DNA from: Lentzea fradiae
GTDB taxonomy: Bacteria > Actinomycetota > Actinomycetes > Mycobacteriales > Pseudonocardiaceae
Assembly: GCF_900100955.1 (NCBI RefSeq)
Contig: NZ_FNCC01000010.1
Coordinates: 222,674 to 286,673, forward strand
Reading direction: 5' to 3'
Length of the DNA stretch: 64,000 nucleotides
The notes under the pieces are model-generated. The model did not search any database and had not been told where the DNA came from. It was given only the letters and a program-made list of their open reading frames with translations. The first letter of the stretch is position 1. Each line of letters begins with the position of its first letter. Shown piece after piece: positions 40,590 to 47,473 of the stretch. The position numbers and the translations under genes are program-made.

Positions 40590-41840
40590 TTACCGCCGCT
40601 TCGGCGTGATCGTCTCCAGCACGGTGCCGGCCGCGTCCCTCACCACCACCTTCGCGTCAGGGTGCTCGTCGATCAGCGGGGCGTCGAGCACGAACGTGCC
40701 GCCGGCGATGGTGGCGGAGATGCCGGGCGCGCCGGGCACGGTGTAGGTGATCGACGCGACGCGCTCGTCGGTCACGAGCCCGACCGCCGCGAAGGCACCG
40801 CTGCCGCCGTGCTGGACGCCCTCCGGTGACGTCGTGGACAGGAAGTCGTGGAAGGCGGCCATCGAGGCGATGGTGCCGCCGCGGATCTCCTTTAAGTCGT
40901 CGAGGTCGTAGACGGTGCCGCGCAACGGCGCGTTGGGGGTGTCGAGGCAGTACAGCAGCAGGTCGCCGAAGCGTCCGACGCGCGCGGTGTCGGTGGCGCT
41001 GAGCTGGACGCTGAGGGTGTGGGCGAACTGGTCGGCGTCGGGGATCGGCCGGTCGCGCAGGCACTCGCCGAACCTCGTGGCGTCGGGGGTGTCGCGGGCG
41101 GCGGGGGGCAGCGGGCGGTCGACGACGGACTCGGACGGTTTCGGCACGCCGCGCAGGACCTGCTGGTGACCGTTGACCAGGGCCCGTGTGCCGGTCTCGG
41201 CCCTGAGGAACGCGCTGGGCGCGAGGAAGAGGCCGTCGACGACGGCGGGCGAGGCGCTGTTGCGGCTGGAGTCGGAGATCCTGGTCAGGCTGAGGAACGA
41301 GACGTCCGGCGAGACCAGGCCCGCGATCGCGCCGGTGGGGCTGGTGAACAGGACCCGGACCCCGCGCGGGCCGTCCTGGCTGGTGACGGGCTCCGGCGTG
41401 GAGACCGTGGTGGTGGTCGCGGTCGTGGCGCAGAAGAACATGCCGGTGGAGGCGGAGAACGCGGTGAGCGCCGTGCCGTTGTTGTGGCTGGTGGCGATGG
41501 GGTTCCACTCGGCGGCGGGTGGGTGGCCCTGCGCGGCCGCGACGCAGCGGGCGAGCACGTCCGGGGCGACCGTGCCGCGTTCGACGTGGTTGACCGCGGC
41601 ACGGTCCTCGCCGGTGAGCTCGCCGTTGTGGGGGTAGGACGGGCCGGCGACCTGGGCGGGCCCCGCGGTGAGGGCCTGGCCCGCGGCCACGGCGCCCGCG
41701 GCGAGCAGGACGACCCCGGCGGCGATGAGGACGGCACGGCCGCTGCGCGGCGCGGGACGCAGGCCCTCGGACAGGCGGCGGCGGGCGCGCAGGCGGACGT
41801 CGTCGGGCAGGCGGCGGTGTTCGGGCAGCTGGTCGATCAC
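40590..41840 (-). CDS. single-pass membrane protein co-encoded with an ECF sigma factor (anti-sigma candidate)
   Basis: The 416-residue product has a basic cytoplasmic N-terminus (LPDDVRLRARRRLSEGLRPA), one membrane helix (AVLIAAGVVLLAAGAVAAGQ, about 37-56) and a large extracytoplasmic part with scattered cysteines (VLARCVAAAQ, FFCATTAT, GECLRDR, LLYCLDTPN). Its GTG overlaps the sigma factor stop (GTGA). This layout fits a membrane partner that holds or senses for the sigma factor, but no anti-sigma zinc motif (HxxxCxxC) is visible. The extracellular domain family is unknown. Confidence 0.72.
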   Translation of the reverse strand: MIDQLPEHRRLPDDVRLRARRRLSEGLRPAPRSGRAVLIAAGVVLLAAGAVAAGQALTAGPAQVAGPSYPHNGELTGEDRAAVNHVERGTVAPDVLARCVAAAQGHPPAAEWNPIATSHNNGTALTAFSASTGMFFCATTATTTTVSTPEPVTSQDGPRGVRVLFTSPTGAIAGLVSPDVSFLSLTRISDSSRNSASPAVVDGLFLAPSAFLRAETGTRALVNGHQQVLRGVPKPSESVVDRPLPPAARDTPDATRFGECLRDRPIPDADQFAHTLSVQLSATDTARVGRFGDLLLYCLDTPNAPLRGTVYDLDDLKEIRGGTIASMAAFHDFLSTTSPEGVQHGGSGAFAAVGLVTDERVASITYTVPGAPGISATIAGGTFVLDAPLIDEHPDAKVVVRDAAGTVLETITPKRR

Positions 41841-42373
41841 GGGGTGTCCTCGGGGGTCTGGTCGCCGGCGAGGCGGCGCAGGCGGGCGCGGGTGCGGGAG
41901 ACGCGGGCGCGGACGCTGGACTCGGTGATGCCCAGCAGTGCCGCGGCGTCGGCGGTGGGCATCTCGCCGAGCAGGCACAGCTGGGCGATCTCGCGTTCGG
42001 ACGCGGGCAGCGCCGCGACGGCGGCCACCACGGCGGCGAGGCGGCGCTGGGCGTCGGTGCGGGCGGCGACCTCGTCGGCGTGGTCGCGTTCGTGCTGCGG
42101 GGTCAGCCGCGACACCAGCCGCAGCGCGCGGCGCGAGGCCCGCCACTCGGTGCGGGCCCGGTTGGCCGTCACGGTGTAGAGCCAGGGCAGCGCGGACTCG
42201 CGCACCAGTCTGGCGTCGCCGCGTTTGCGCCAGGCCGTCAGGAACGTGGCGGAGAGCAGGTCCTCCGCCTGGGACCAGGAGGCGGTGAGCCGGTAGGCGT
42301 AGTTCCACACCGCCTCGGCGTGGCGTTCGAACAGCGCGGTGAACGCCACTCGGGCGGTCCGACCCCCGCGCAC
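41837..42373 (-). CDS. ECF-type RNA polymerase sigma factor (SigE/SigL-like)
   Basis: The 178-residue product has sigma2 (FTALFERHAEAVWNYAYRLT, AEDLLSATFLTAWRKRGDAR, SALPWLYTVTANRARTEWRA) and sigma4 (LPASEREIAQLCLLGEMPTA, LLGITESSVRARVSRTRARL) regions, the minimal ECF form. The GTG at 42373 is the most upstream start before a stop; GTG at 42349 is also possible. It is translationally coupled to the membrane protein downstream, its likely regulator. The regulon cannot be read from this window. Confidence 0.9.
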   Translation of the reverse strand: MRGGRTARVAFTALFERHAEAVWNYAYRLTASWSQAEDLLSATFLTAWRKRGDARLVRESALPWLYTVTANRARTEWRASRRALRLVSRLTPQHERDHADEVAARTDAQRRLAAVVAAVAALPASEREIAQLCLLGEMPTADAAALLGITESSVRARVSRTRARLRRLAGDQTPEDTP

Positions 42374-42447
42374 TCGGTCGTCTCAGTCATCACACTCCGC
42401 CTGGGGCCACCACGCCCCGGTGTGCTGCGTGACCCGCCTCACACTCG

Positions 42448-42801
42448 TTGGAGGGAGTCCCCCTCGTTCGAGGCACGGATGACAGCGATGGCAAGATCGT
42501 GTCCGTGCCGATCGAGCAGCCCGGCAGTGTCGAGCCGGATACCCAGGTGTTCGCGAAGATCCCGTACGAGGAACCGGGAACGGTGACCGTTCCCGCCACG
42601 ACTCCTGTGCCGCCACCCCCGGCGCCCGTTCCCGCCGCCGTGCAGGCGCCCGTCGCCGCACCCGCCACACCGCCCGGTCAGTCGGCCGCGCAGCCCGCGC
42701 AGGCGGCTGTCCAGGCGTCCGCGCCGGCCCGCAAGCCCAAGTCGTTCACCCGGCGGCTCGCCCGCCGGATCCTGGGCCCGACCCTGATGACCAAGAGGTA
42801 G
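42448..42801 (+). CDS. Pro/Ala-rich hypothetical protein with basic C-terminus
   Basis: The product of up to 117 residues has a valine/proline-rich first half (VSVPIEQPGSVEPDTQVF), a low-complexity Pro-Ala-Gln middle and a basic, probably helical tail (KPKSFTRRLARRILGPTLMT). Third codon positions are almost all G or C, which favours a real gene. The start is unresolved: TTG at 42448 gives the longest frame and GTG at 42499 is an alternative. No signal peptide or family is seen. Confidence 0.45.
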   Translation: MEGVPLVRGTDDSDGKIVSVPIEQPGSVEPDTQVFAKIPYEEPGTVTVPATTPVPPPPAPVPAAVQAPVAAPATPPGQSAAQPAQAAVQASAPARKPKSFTRRLARRILGPTLMTKR

Positions 42802-42832
42802 TCGCGCACGACCGGGGCGGGTCCGACCGGGT

Positions 42833-42928
42833 CTAGCGGTCGGGGACCTGCCCCAGCCCTCCGCAGGCCCGGCAGGCGGTCCGGTCCTCGTTGAGCCCGG
42901 ACCCATGACAACGGCTGCACTCCTTCAC
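42833..42928 (-). CDS. 31-residue zinc-ribbon-like microprotein
   Basis: A GTG at 42928 opens 31 codons with two CxxC knuckles: KECSRCHGSGLNEDRTACRA starts it and CGGLGQVPDR ends it. The CxxCxGxG pairs are those of the DnaJ-type zinc centre, so it may bind one zinc. No good ribosome site is seen. A second cysteine-pair protein gene lies 55 bp upstream on the same strand. Confidence 0.4.
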   Translation of the reverse strand: MKECSRCHGSGLNEDRTACRACGGLGQVPDR

Positions 42929-42983
42929 GGAAGAGCAGTGTCCGCTTCTACTCCGAGTGGGCGCAGCCGCCAAGCAGGGCGGG

Positions 42984-43316
42984 TCACGGCAATAATGGGT
43001 GACCCCCATCGTTCACGCTCGGTGATCCCAGCGGGGTGGACCGGAGCGTCGTGAAGTCGTCAGCGCGTGCGGCGCCGCCCGTGACGGTGCCGCGCCGCTC
43101 GGCGTGCGGGAGTCTCCACCAGCCGGAGCACCCGCGCGGGCACGGATGCGACATCTCGTGCAGCACCAGCCCTTCCGGGCCGGGAACCGGTTGTCGCCAC
43201 GTCATCGTTCCGGAACCCTGGCACAGCAGGCAGGGCTCGTCCGCGCACTCCACCCCTGGTTGGTACTCCACACCGGACGGTCCCGGCAATCGCTTGATCG
43301 AGGGGAGTGTCGCCAT
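42984..43316 (-). CDS. small protein with two Cys pairs, head-to-head with the SDR gene
   Basis: The 110-residue product contains [16 protein letters not shown] and [17 protein letters not shown], which could form a zinc knuckle, between an N-terminal [18 protein letters not shown] and a polar tail. The motifs read like a conserved actinobacterial small protein, but no family name is certain. The ATG at 43316 overlaps the start of the divergent SDR gene; a GTG at 43271 would avoid this and keep all the cysteines. Confidence 0.55.
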   Translation of the reverse strand: MATLPSIKRLPGPSGVEYQPGVECADEPCLLCQGSGTMTWRQPVPGPEGLVLHEMSHPCPRGCSGWWRLPHAERRGTVTGGAARADDFTTLRSTPLGSPSVNDGGHPLLP

Positions 43317-44046
43317 GGCGGTCGCGGTGGTCACGGGAGCGGGGTCCGGCATCGGGCGCGCGGTGGCGCGAACCCTGCTGGCGGACGGGTTCCTGGTGGC
43401 GCTGGCCGGGCGGCGCGTGGACGCGCTGGCCGAGACCGCGGACGGGTTCGCCGAGTCGGCGCTGGTGGTGCCGGCGGACGTGTCGCGAGAGGACTCCGTC
43501 GTGGCGCTGTTCGACGCGGTGGTGGCGCGCTGGGGCCGGGTGGACGTGCTGTTCAACAACGCCGGGACGAACGTGGCGCCCACGCCGGTGGAGGAGTTCG
43601 GACTCGACGCGTGGGAGAAGGTCGTCGGGGTGAACCTGACGGGCGCGTTCCTGTGCGCCCGCGAGGCTTTCCGCGTGATGAAGGCCCGCGGTGGCGGCCG
43701 GATCATCAACAACGGGTCGGTGTCCGCGTCGGTGCCGCGCCCGCACGCGGTGGCCTACAACGCGACGAAGCACGCGATGACCGGGCTGACGAAGTCGTTG
43801 GCGCTGGAGGGCCGCGCGCACGGCATCGCGTGCGGGCAGATCGACATCGGCAACGCCGCCACGGCCCTGACCGAGCGGATCGGTCAGGGCGCGCTGCAGG
43901 CGGACTTCGAGGTGGCGCCGGAGCCGACGTTCGACGTGCGGCACGTCGCGGACGCGGTGCTGTACCAGGCGCGGTTGCCGCTGGACGCGAACGTGCAGTT
44001 CATGACGGTGATGGCCACGACGATGCCCTACATCGGCAGGGGCTGA
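43315..44046 (+). CDS. short-chain dehydrogenase/reductase (SDR)
   Basis: The 243-residue product is a classical SDR with the cofactor motif [15 protein letters not shown] (residues 7-21), NNAGT near residue 82, the catalytic Ser in [10 protein letters not shown] and the YxxxK pair in [14 protein letters not shown] near residue 145. A Glu/Arg after strand 2 ([10 protein letters not shown]) hints at NADP(H). AGGGGAG before the ATG at 43315 is a good ribosome site. The last 19 bases overlap the convergent DUF2087 gene. The substrate is unknown. Confidence 0.92.
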   Translation: MAVAVVTGAGSGIGRAVARTLLADGFLVALAGRRVDALAETADGFAESALVVPADVSREDSVVALFDAVVARWGRVDVLFNNAGTNVAPTPVEEFGLDAWEKVVGVNLTGAFLCAREAFRVMKARGGGRIINNGSVSASVPRPHAVAYNATKHAMTGLTKSLALEGRAHGIACGQIDIGNAATALTERIGQGALQADFEVAPEPTFDVRHVADAVLYQARLPLDANVQFMTVMATTMPYIGRG

Positions 44047-44531
44047 GCCTGGTAGAGGCCGCCGCCGCGTTCGAGCAGGGCGAGGTCGACGAGGTAGCGG
44101 CGCACGGTGACGTGGTCGACCTCTCCCCCGTCGCACCACGCCTTGAGCCGTTCGTTGACCTCGCTCTCCTCGTAGTACGTGCGCGGCACGAACGCCTGCG
44201 ACGCGACGTGTTCGAGGATCTTGCGGCGCCGTTCGTGGGAGACGGGCAGCGAGACGAGCTTGTCGCCGCGCACGAACGGCGCGAGGCCGTCTGCGGGCAT
44301 CGGGTCGGTGAGCGTGGCGGCGAGTGGTGTGAGGTCGGCGGGCCGGGCGGGGTCGCCTTCGACCAGCCCGGCCTCGCGGAGCTTGCGCAGCGCGGTGGCG
44401 GCGTCCTTGGCCTTGAGGCCGGAGGCGGCGGCGACGTCGGCGAGCGTTGCCGCGCCGAGGACGACGGCGGCGAACGCCCGCAGCCTCGCCGGTTCGGCCA
44501 GCGCGCGCACGACGGAGTCCGGAGTGGTCAT
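44028..44531 (-). CDS. helix-turn-helix protein with DUF2087 domain
   Basis: The 167-residue product joins an ArsR-like winged helix ([40 protein letters not shown]) to a C-terminal DUF2087 domain ([50 protein letters not shown]). The DUF2087 part is thought to act in regulation and is present alone or fused in many actinobacteria. TAGGTT (complement of 44539-44544) lies seven bases before the ATG at 44531. The gene ends inside the convergent SDR gene. Confidence 0.88.
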   Translation of the reverse strand: MTTPDSVVRALAEPARLRAFAAVVLGAATLADVAAASGLKAKDAATALRKLREAGLVEGDPARPADLTPLAATLTDPMPADGLAPFVRGDKLVSLPVSHERRRKILEHVASQAFVPRTYYEESEVNERLKAWCDGGEVDHVTVRRYLVDLALLERGGGLYQAQPLPM

Positions 44532-44591
44532 GCCTGCGAACCTAACGCCGCCGTCCACCCGTTTACCGCGACGGTGCGCCCTGCCAGTCGC

Positions 44592-45068
44592 TCATCGGCC
44601 GACCAGCCCTTCGGCCATGACGTCGGCCAGGTAGGCGTCGAGGTCGGGCTCGGCCGGATTCAGGACGTGCCGCACCCAGGCGCCGCGTTCGTGCTCCAGC
44701 GGCGGCAGCTCCCACACGCAGCCGATGAGGTCTTTGGGGATGACGCCGAAGCGGGTGAGGTCGGGATCGGCCGAGCCGAGGAACGGCTGGTCGCCGGACA
44801 CGGCGGTGCGGCAGTGCAGGACGTTGTCCCAGACCCAGTTGTAGGCGTTGAGGTACATGCCCGCGGCGCTGCGGTGCAGGACGGTGACCGTGGCCGGCGG
44901 GGTGGGGTCCTCGAAGTCCGGGTAGATCGTGGGCAGGAACGCGTAGGCGGCGTCGCGGACGTCGTCGGTGATCTCCAGCCCGGGGGTGACGACCTCGTAC
45001 CGTTTGACGTGTCTGCCCGCGATGACCAGCGGTTCCTTGACCGCCAGCTGCTTCTCGTAGAAAGCCAT
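44592..45068 (-). CDS. conserved hypothetical protein under a WYL regulator
   Basis: The 158-residue product starts MAFYEKQLAVKEPLVIAGRH and has blocks VTPGLEITDDVRDAAYAFLP and VTVLHRSAAGMYLNAYNWVW, then VWELPPLEHERGAWVRHVL. It is soluble, and I do not recognise a named family, though the VKRYEV and YNWVW blocks recall an actinobacterial protein of unknown function. TACGTT (complement of 45075-45080) is six bases before the ATG, and the palindrome at 45089-45109 covers the -35 region, so the divergent WYL protein probably controls it. Confidence 0.7.
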   Translation of the reverse strand: MAFYEKQLAVKEPLVIAGRHVKRYEVVTPGLEITDDVRDAAYAFLPTIYPDFEDPTPPATVTVLHRSAAGMYLNAYNWVWDNVLHCRTAVSGDQPFLGSADPDLTRFGVIPKDLIGCVWELPPLEHERGAWVRHVLNPAEPDLDAYLADVMAEGLVGR

Positions 45069-45088
45069 GTGTCGAACGTATGAGCTAT

Positions 45089-45109
45089 CACTGACATCCT
45101 GTGTCAGTG
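45089..45109. promoter_or_regulatory. operator of the divergent WYL regulator
   Basis: CACTGACA (45089-45096) and TGTCAGTG (45102-45109) form a perfect inverted repeat with a five-base spacer, eight bases before the WYL gene start. It also lies over the -35 region of the divergent gene. Confidence 0.75.
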
Positions 45110-45116
45110 TGTCCGG

Positions 45117-46115
45117 GTGCGTGCGAGCCGGCTTGTCTCCTTGCTCCTGTTGTTGCAGTCGAGGGGGCGGATGACCGCGCAGGCGCTCGCCGCCGAGCTG
45201 GAGGTGTCGGTCCGCACGATCTACCGCGATGTCGAGTCGCTGCACGCGTCGGGTGTGCCGCTGTACGGGGACGCGGGCCCGGCGGGCGGCTACCAGCTGC
45301 TCGACGGTTATCGCACGAGGCTGACGGGCCTGACCGAGCAGGAGGCGGAGTCGCTGTTCCTGGCGGGCCTGCCGGGTGCGGCGGCCGATCTGGGGCTGGG
45401 TGACGCGGTGGCGGCGGCGCAGCTGAAGCTGATGGCGGCGTTGCCGTCGCCGATGCGGGACAGGGCGGCGCGGATGGCGGAGCGGTTCCACCTGGACGCG
45501 CCGTCGTGGTACTCCGACCCGGAGCGGTCGCCGTTGCTGTCGGTGGTGGCGGACGCGGTGTGGCGGGAGCGGCTGCTGGAGGTCCGCTACCGGCGCTGGC
45601 AGGCGCCGGAGGAGGTCACGCGGGTGCTGCGGCCGCTGGGGCTGGTGCTCAAGGCGGGCCGCTGGTACCTGGTGGCGTCGGGGTCGTCGGAGCGGATCTC
45701 GACCTACCGGGTGGCGCAGATCCGGGAGGCGTCGGTGGTGGACGAGCCGTTCGAGCGGCCGGCGGGGTTCGACCTGGCGGCGCACTGGGCGGCGTCGCTG
45801 GAGGACTTCCAGTCGCGGCAGTACACCGGGGAGGCGGTGGTGCGGCTGACGCCGCGGGGGTTCGAGTCGTTCTCGTCGTACGTGCTGCCCGCGGTGGCGC
45901 GGGCGGCGGAGCGGTCCGCTGTGGACGACGGCGGGTGGGTGCGGGTGACGATCCCGATCGAGTCGGTCGGGCACGCGACGGGGATGTTGCTGCGCATGGG
46001 CGGCGAGGTGGAGGTGCTGGAGCCGGAGGAGCTGCGGGCGAGCGTCACGTCGGTGGTGCGGGAGCTGGCGTCGCGCTACCTGGGGTCCCCTGTGGAGGGT
46101 TCACCCCGGGCGTGA
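45117..46115 (+). CDS. WYL-domain transcriptional regulator
   Basis: The 332-residue product has a DeoR-like winged helix (RASRLVSLLLLLQSRGRMTA, LEVSVRTIYRDVESLHASGV) and a WYL ligand domain (LRPLGLVLKAGRWYLVASGS, ISTYRVAQIREASVVDEPFE) plus a WCX C-terminal extension. WYL proteins sense nucleic acids or small molecules in stress or defence, but many in actinobacteria are local enzyme regulators. The GTG at 45117 is fixed by the family start and the operator eight bases upstream. Its target is probably the divergent hypothetical gene. Confidence 0.93.
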   Translation: MRASRLVSLLLLLQSRGRMTAQALAAELEVSVRTIYRDVESLHASGVPLYGDAGPAGGYQLLDGYRTRLTGLTEQEAESLFLAGLPGAAADLGLGDAVAAAQLKLMAALPSPMRDRAARMAERFHLDAPSWYSDPERSPLLSVVADAVWRERLLEVRYRRWQAPEEVTRVLRPLGLVLKAGRWYLVASGSSERISTYRVAQIREASVVDEPFERPAGFDLAAHWAASLEDFQSRQYTGEAVVRLTPRGFESFSSYVLPAVARAAERSAVDDGGWVRVTIPIESVGHATGMLLRMGGEVEVLEPEELRASVTSVVRELASRYLGSPVEGSPRA

Positions 46116-46718
46116 CAGTTCCCGGTCGTGCCACCGCCTCAGCGTCAGCTGCGCGCAGATGGCCCCGAGCAGTGCCATGAACATGTCCCACTGCGTGTCC
46201 CACACGTCTCCCTGGGTGCCGAGGAAGTCCTCCGCCCCGGAGCCGCCGAGCACCGCCGCCGCCCACTCCAGCAGTTCGTAGGTCGCGCTGAACGCCAGGC
46301 ACACGCTCGTCACGAGCACGAACAGCCATCCGCCCGGCCGCAGCGGTGTGCGCCGCAGCAGCAGTTCGCGTGCCAGGACGGCGGGCACGAAGCCCTGGAC
46401 GAAGTGGCCGAGGCGGTCGTAGTGGTTGCGGGCCAGGTCGAACCAGTCCTGCGCCCAGAACCCGAGGGGCACGCGGGCGTAGGTGTAGTGGCCGCCGAGG
46501 ATCAGCACGAGCGCGTGCAGGAACAGCAGCCGGTACAGCAGCGGTGTGAGCGGGAAGCGGCGGCGGGTGGCGAGCAGGACGGCCGCGCCGATCACGACGG
46601 GGCCGGTCTCGAGCAGCCAGGTGGCGCGGTCGTGCGGGCCGATGCCGGAGGCGACCAGTGCGACCGCGGTCAGGGCGAGCAGGACGAGCGGTTCGGTGCC
46701 GCGCTGGGACGGGCTCAC
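46101..46718 (-). CDS. DUF2238 inner-membrane protein (YjdF-like)
   Basis: The 205-residue product has five or six hydrophobic segments (VLLALTAVALVASGIG, VVIGAAVLLATRRRFP, LLYRLLFLHALVLILGGHYT, VLVTSVCLAFSATYELLEWA, MFMALLGAICAQLTL) and the DUF2238 signature YDRLGHFVQGFVPAVLARE with DTQWDMFMALLG. The role is unknown. Its ATG overlaps the SWIM-protein stop (46715-46718), so it is the last gene of the SNF2-SWIM operon. Its 3' end overlaps the convergent WYL gene by 15 bases. Confidence 0.88.
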   Translation of the reverse strand: MSPSQRGTEPLVLLALTAVALVASGIGPHDRATWLLETGPVVIGAAVLLATRRRFPLTPLLYRLLFLHALVLILGGHYTYARVPLGFWAQDWFDLARNHYDRLGHFVQGFVPAVLARELLLRRTPLRPGGWLFVLVTSVCLAFSATYELLEWAAAVLGGSGAEDFLGTQGDVWDTQWDMFMALLGAICAQLTLRRWHDRELSRPG

Positions 46719-47473
46719 GCGTCCAGGGTGCCCGTCTGCAGGAGCGCGCGTGCGCGCCGGGCGGCGGTCTCCATCAGCGCGGTGAGCTCGGCGGTGTCGA
46801 ACCCCGGCGGCGGATCGACCGCGAGCACCACAGGTGTGGTGGTCGGCAGGGTGGGTCGTTCAGGCAGCTGACCTGCGGGTTCGCCGGAAACCACCACAGG
46901 TGTTCTGGTGCCGACGGGGCCGGCGACGCGGTCTGTGAGCGCGGCGAGGAGGTCCTGTTCGGGTTTTCCCCTGAGCAGCAGCAGGACGAACGGGTCGGCG
47001 TCGAGCAGCCAGCCGACCTGGAAGGCGAGCGCGGCGGCGTGGCGGCACGGCAGCTCCCAGCCGTCGCAGTCGCAGTCGGGTTCGAGGTCGCCGATGCCGG
47101 GCAGCAGGTCCACTCCGGACTCCTGCGCGGCAGCGACGAGGTCGCGCGGCATGTCGTTGTCCAGCAACGCGGCGATGTGGTCGGTCTGCTCGGCGACGCG
47201 GTCGAGGAACCGTTCCCATTGGACGTCGGTGAGGACGGGGACGGCCACGACGGTGTCGTGGACGGTGTCGTCGTCGTGGACCTGGGCGTGCAGGCGGCCG
47301 GGGCTGACGGTGACGGGGCCGACGACGCCGGCGTGGGCGTAGCGGCGACCGAGGCGGACCAGGGAGGTGTCGAGGGCGGTGTCCTCGAGGGCCTTGACCC
47401 ACGCCTTGCCCCACCAGGTGGTGGCGACGCGGCGTTTCATCTTGGGGAACGCGGCGAACCCGCGTGCGGTCAT
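46715..47473 (-). CDS. SWIM zinc-finger protein
   Basis: The 252-residue product carries a SWIM zinc finger with C134, C136, C143 and H145 (EPDCDCDGWELPCRHAAALA), an element for DNA or protein binding. The N-terminal half (FPKMKRRVATTWWGKAWVKA, then RLGRRYAHAGVVGPVTVSPG) is conserved in actinobacterial SWIM proteins encoded beside SNF2 helicases. The ATG at 47473 overlaps the SNF2 stop by one base (TGATG). It probably assists the helicase. The tail is Thr/Pro-rich. Confidence 0.9.
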   Translation of the reverse strand: MTARGFAAFPKMKRRVATTWWGKAWVKALEDTALDTSLVRLGRRYAHAGVVGPVTVSPGRLHAQVHDDDTVHDTVVAVPVLTDVQWERFLDRVAEQTDHIAALLDNDMPRDLVAAAQESGVDLLPGIGDLEPDCDCDGWELPCRHAAALAFQVGWLLDADPFVLLLLRGKPEQDLLAALTDRVAGPVGTRTPVVVSGEPAGQLPERPTLPTTTPVVLAVDPPPGFDTAELTALMETAARRARALLQTGTLDA

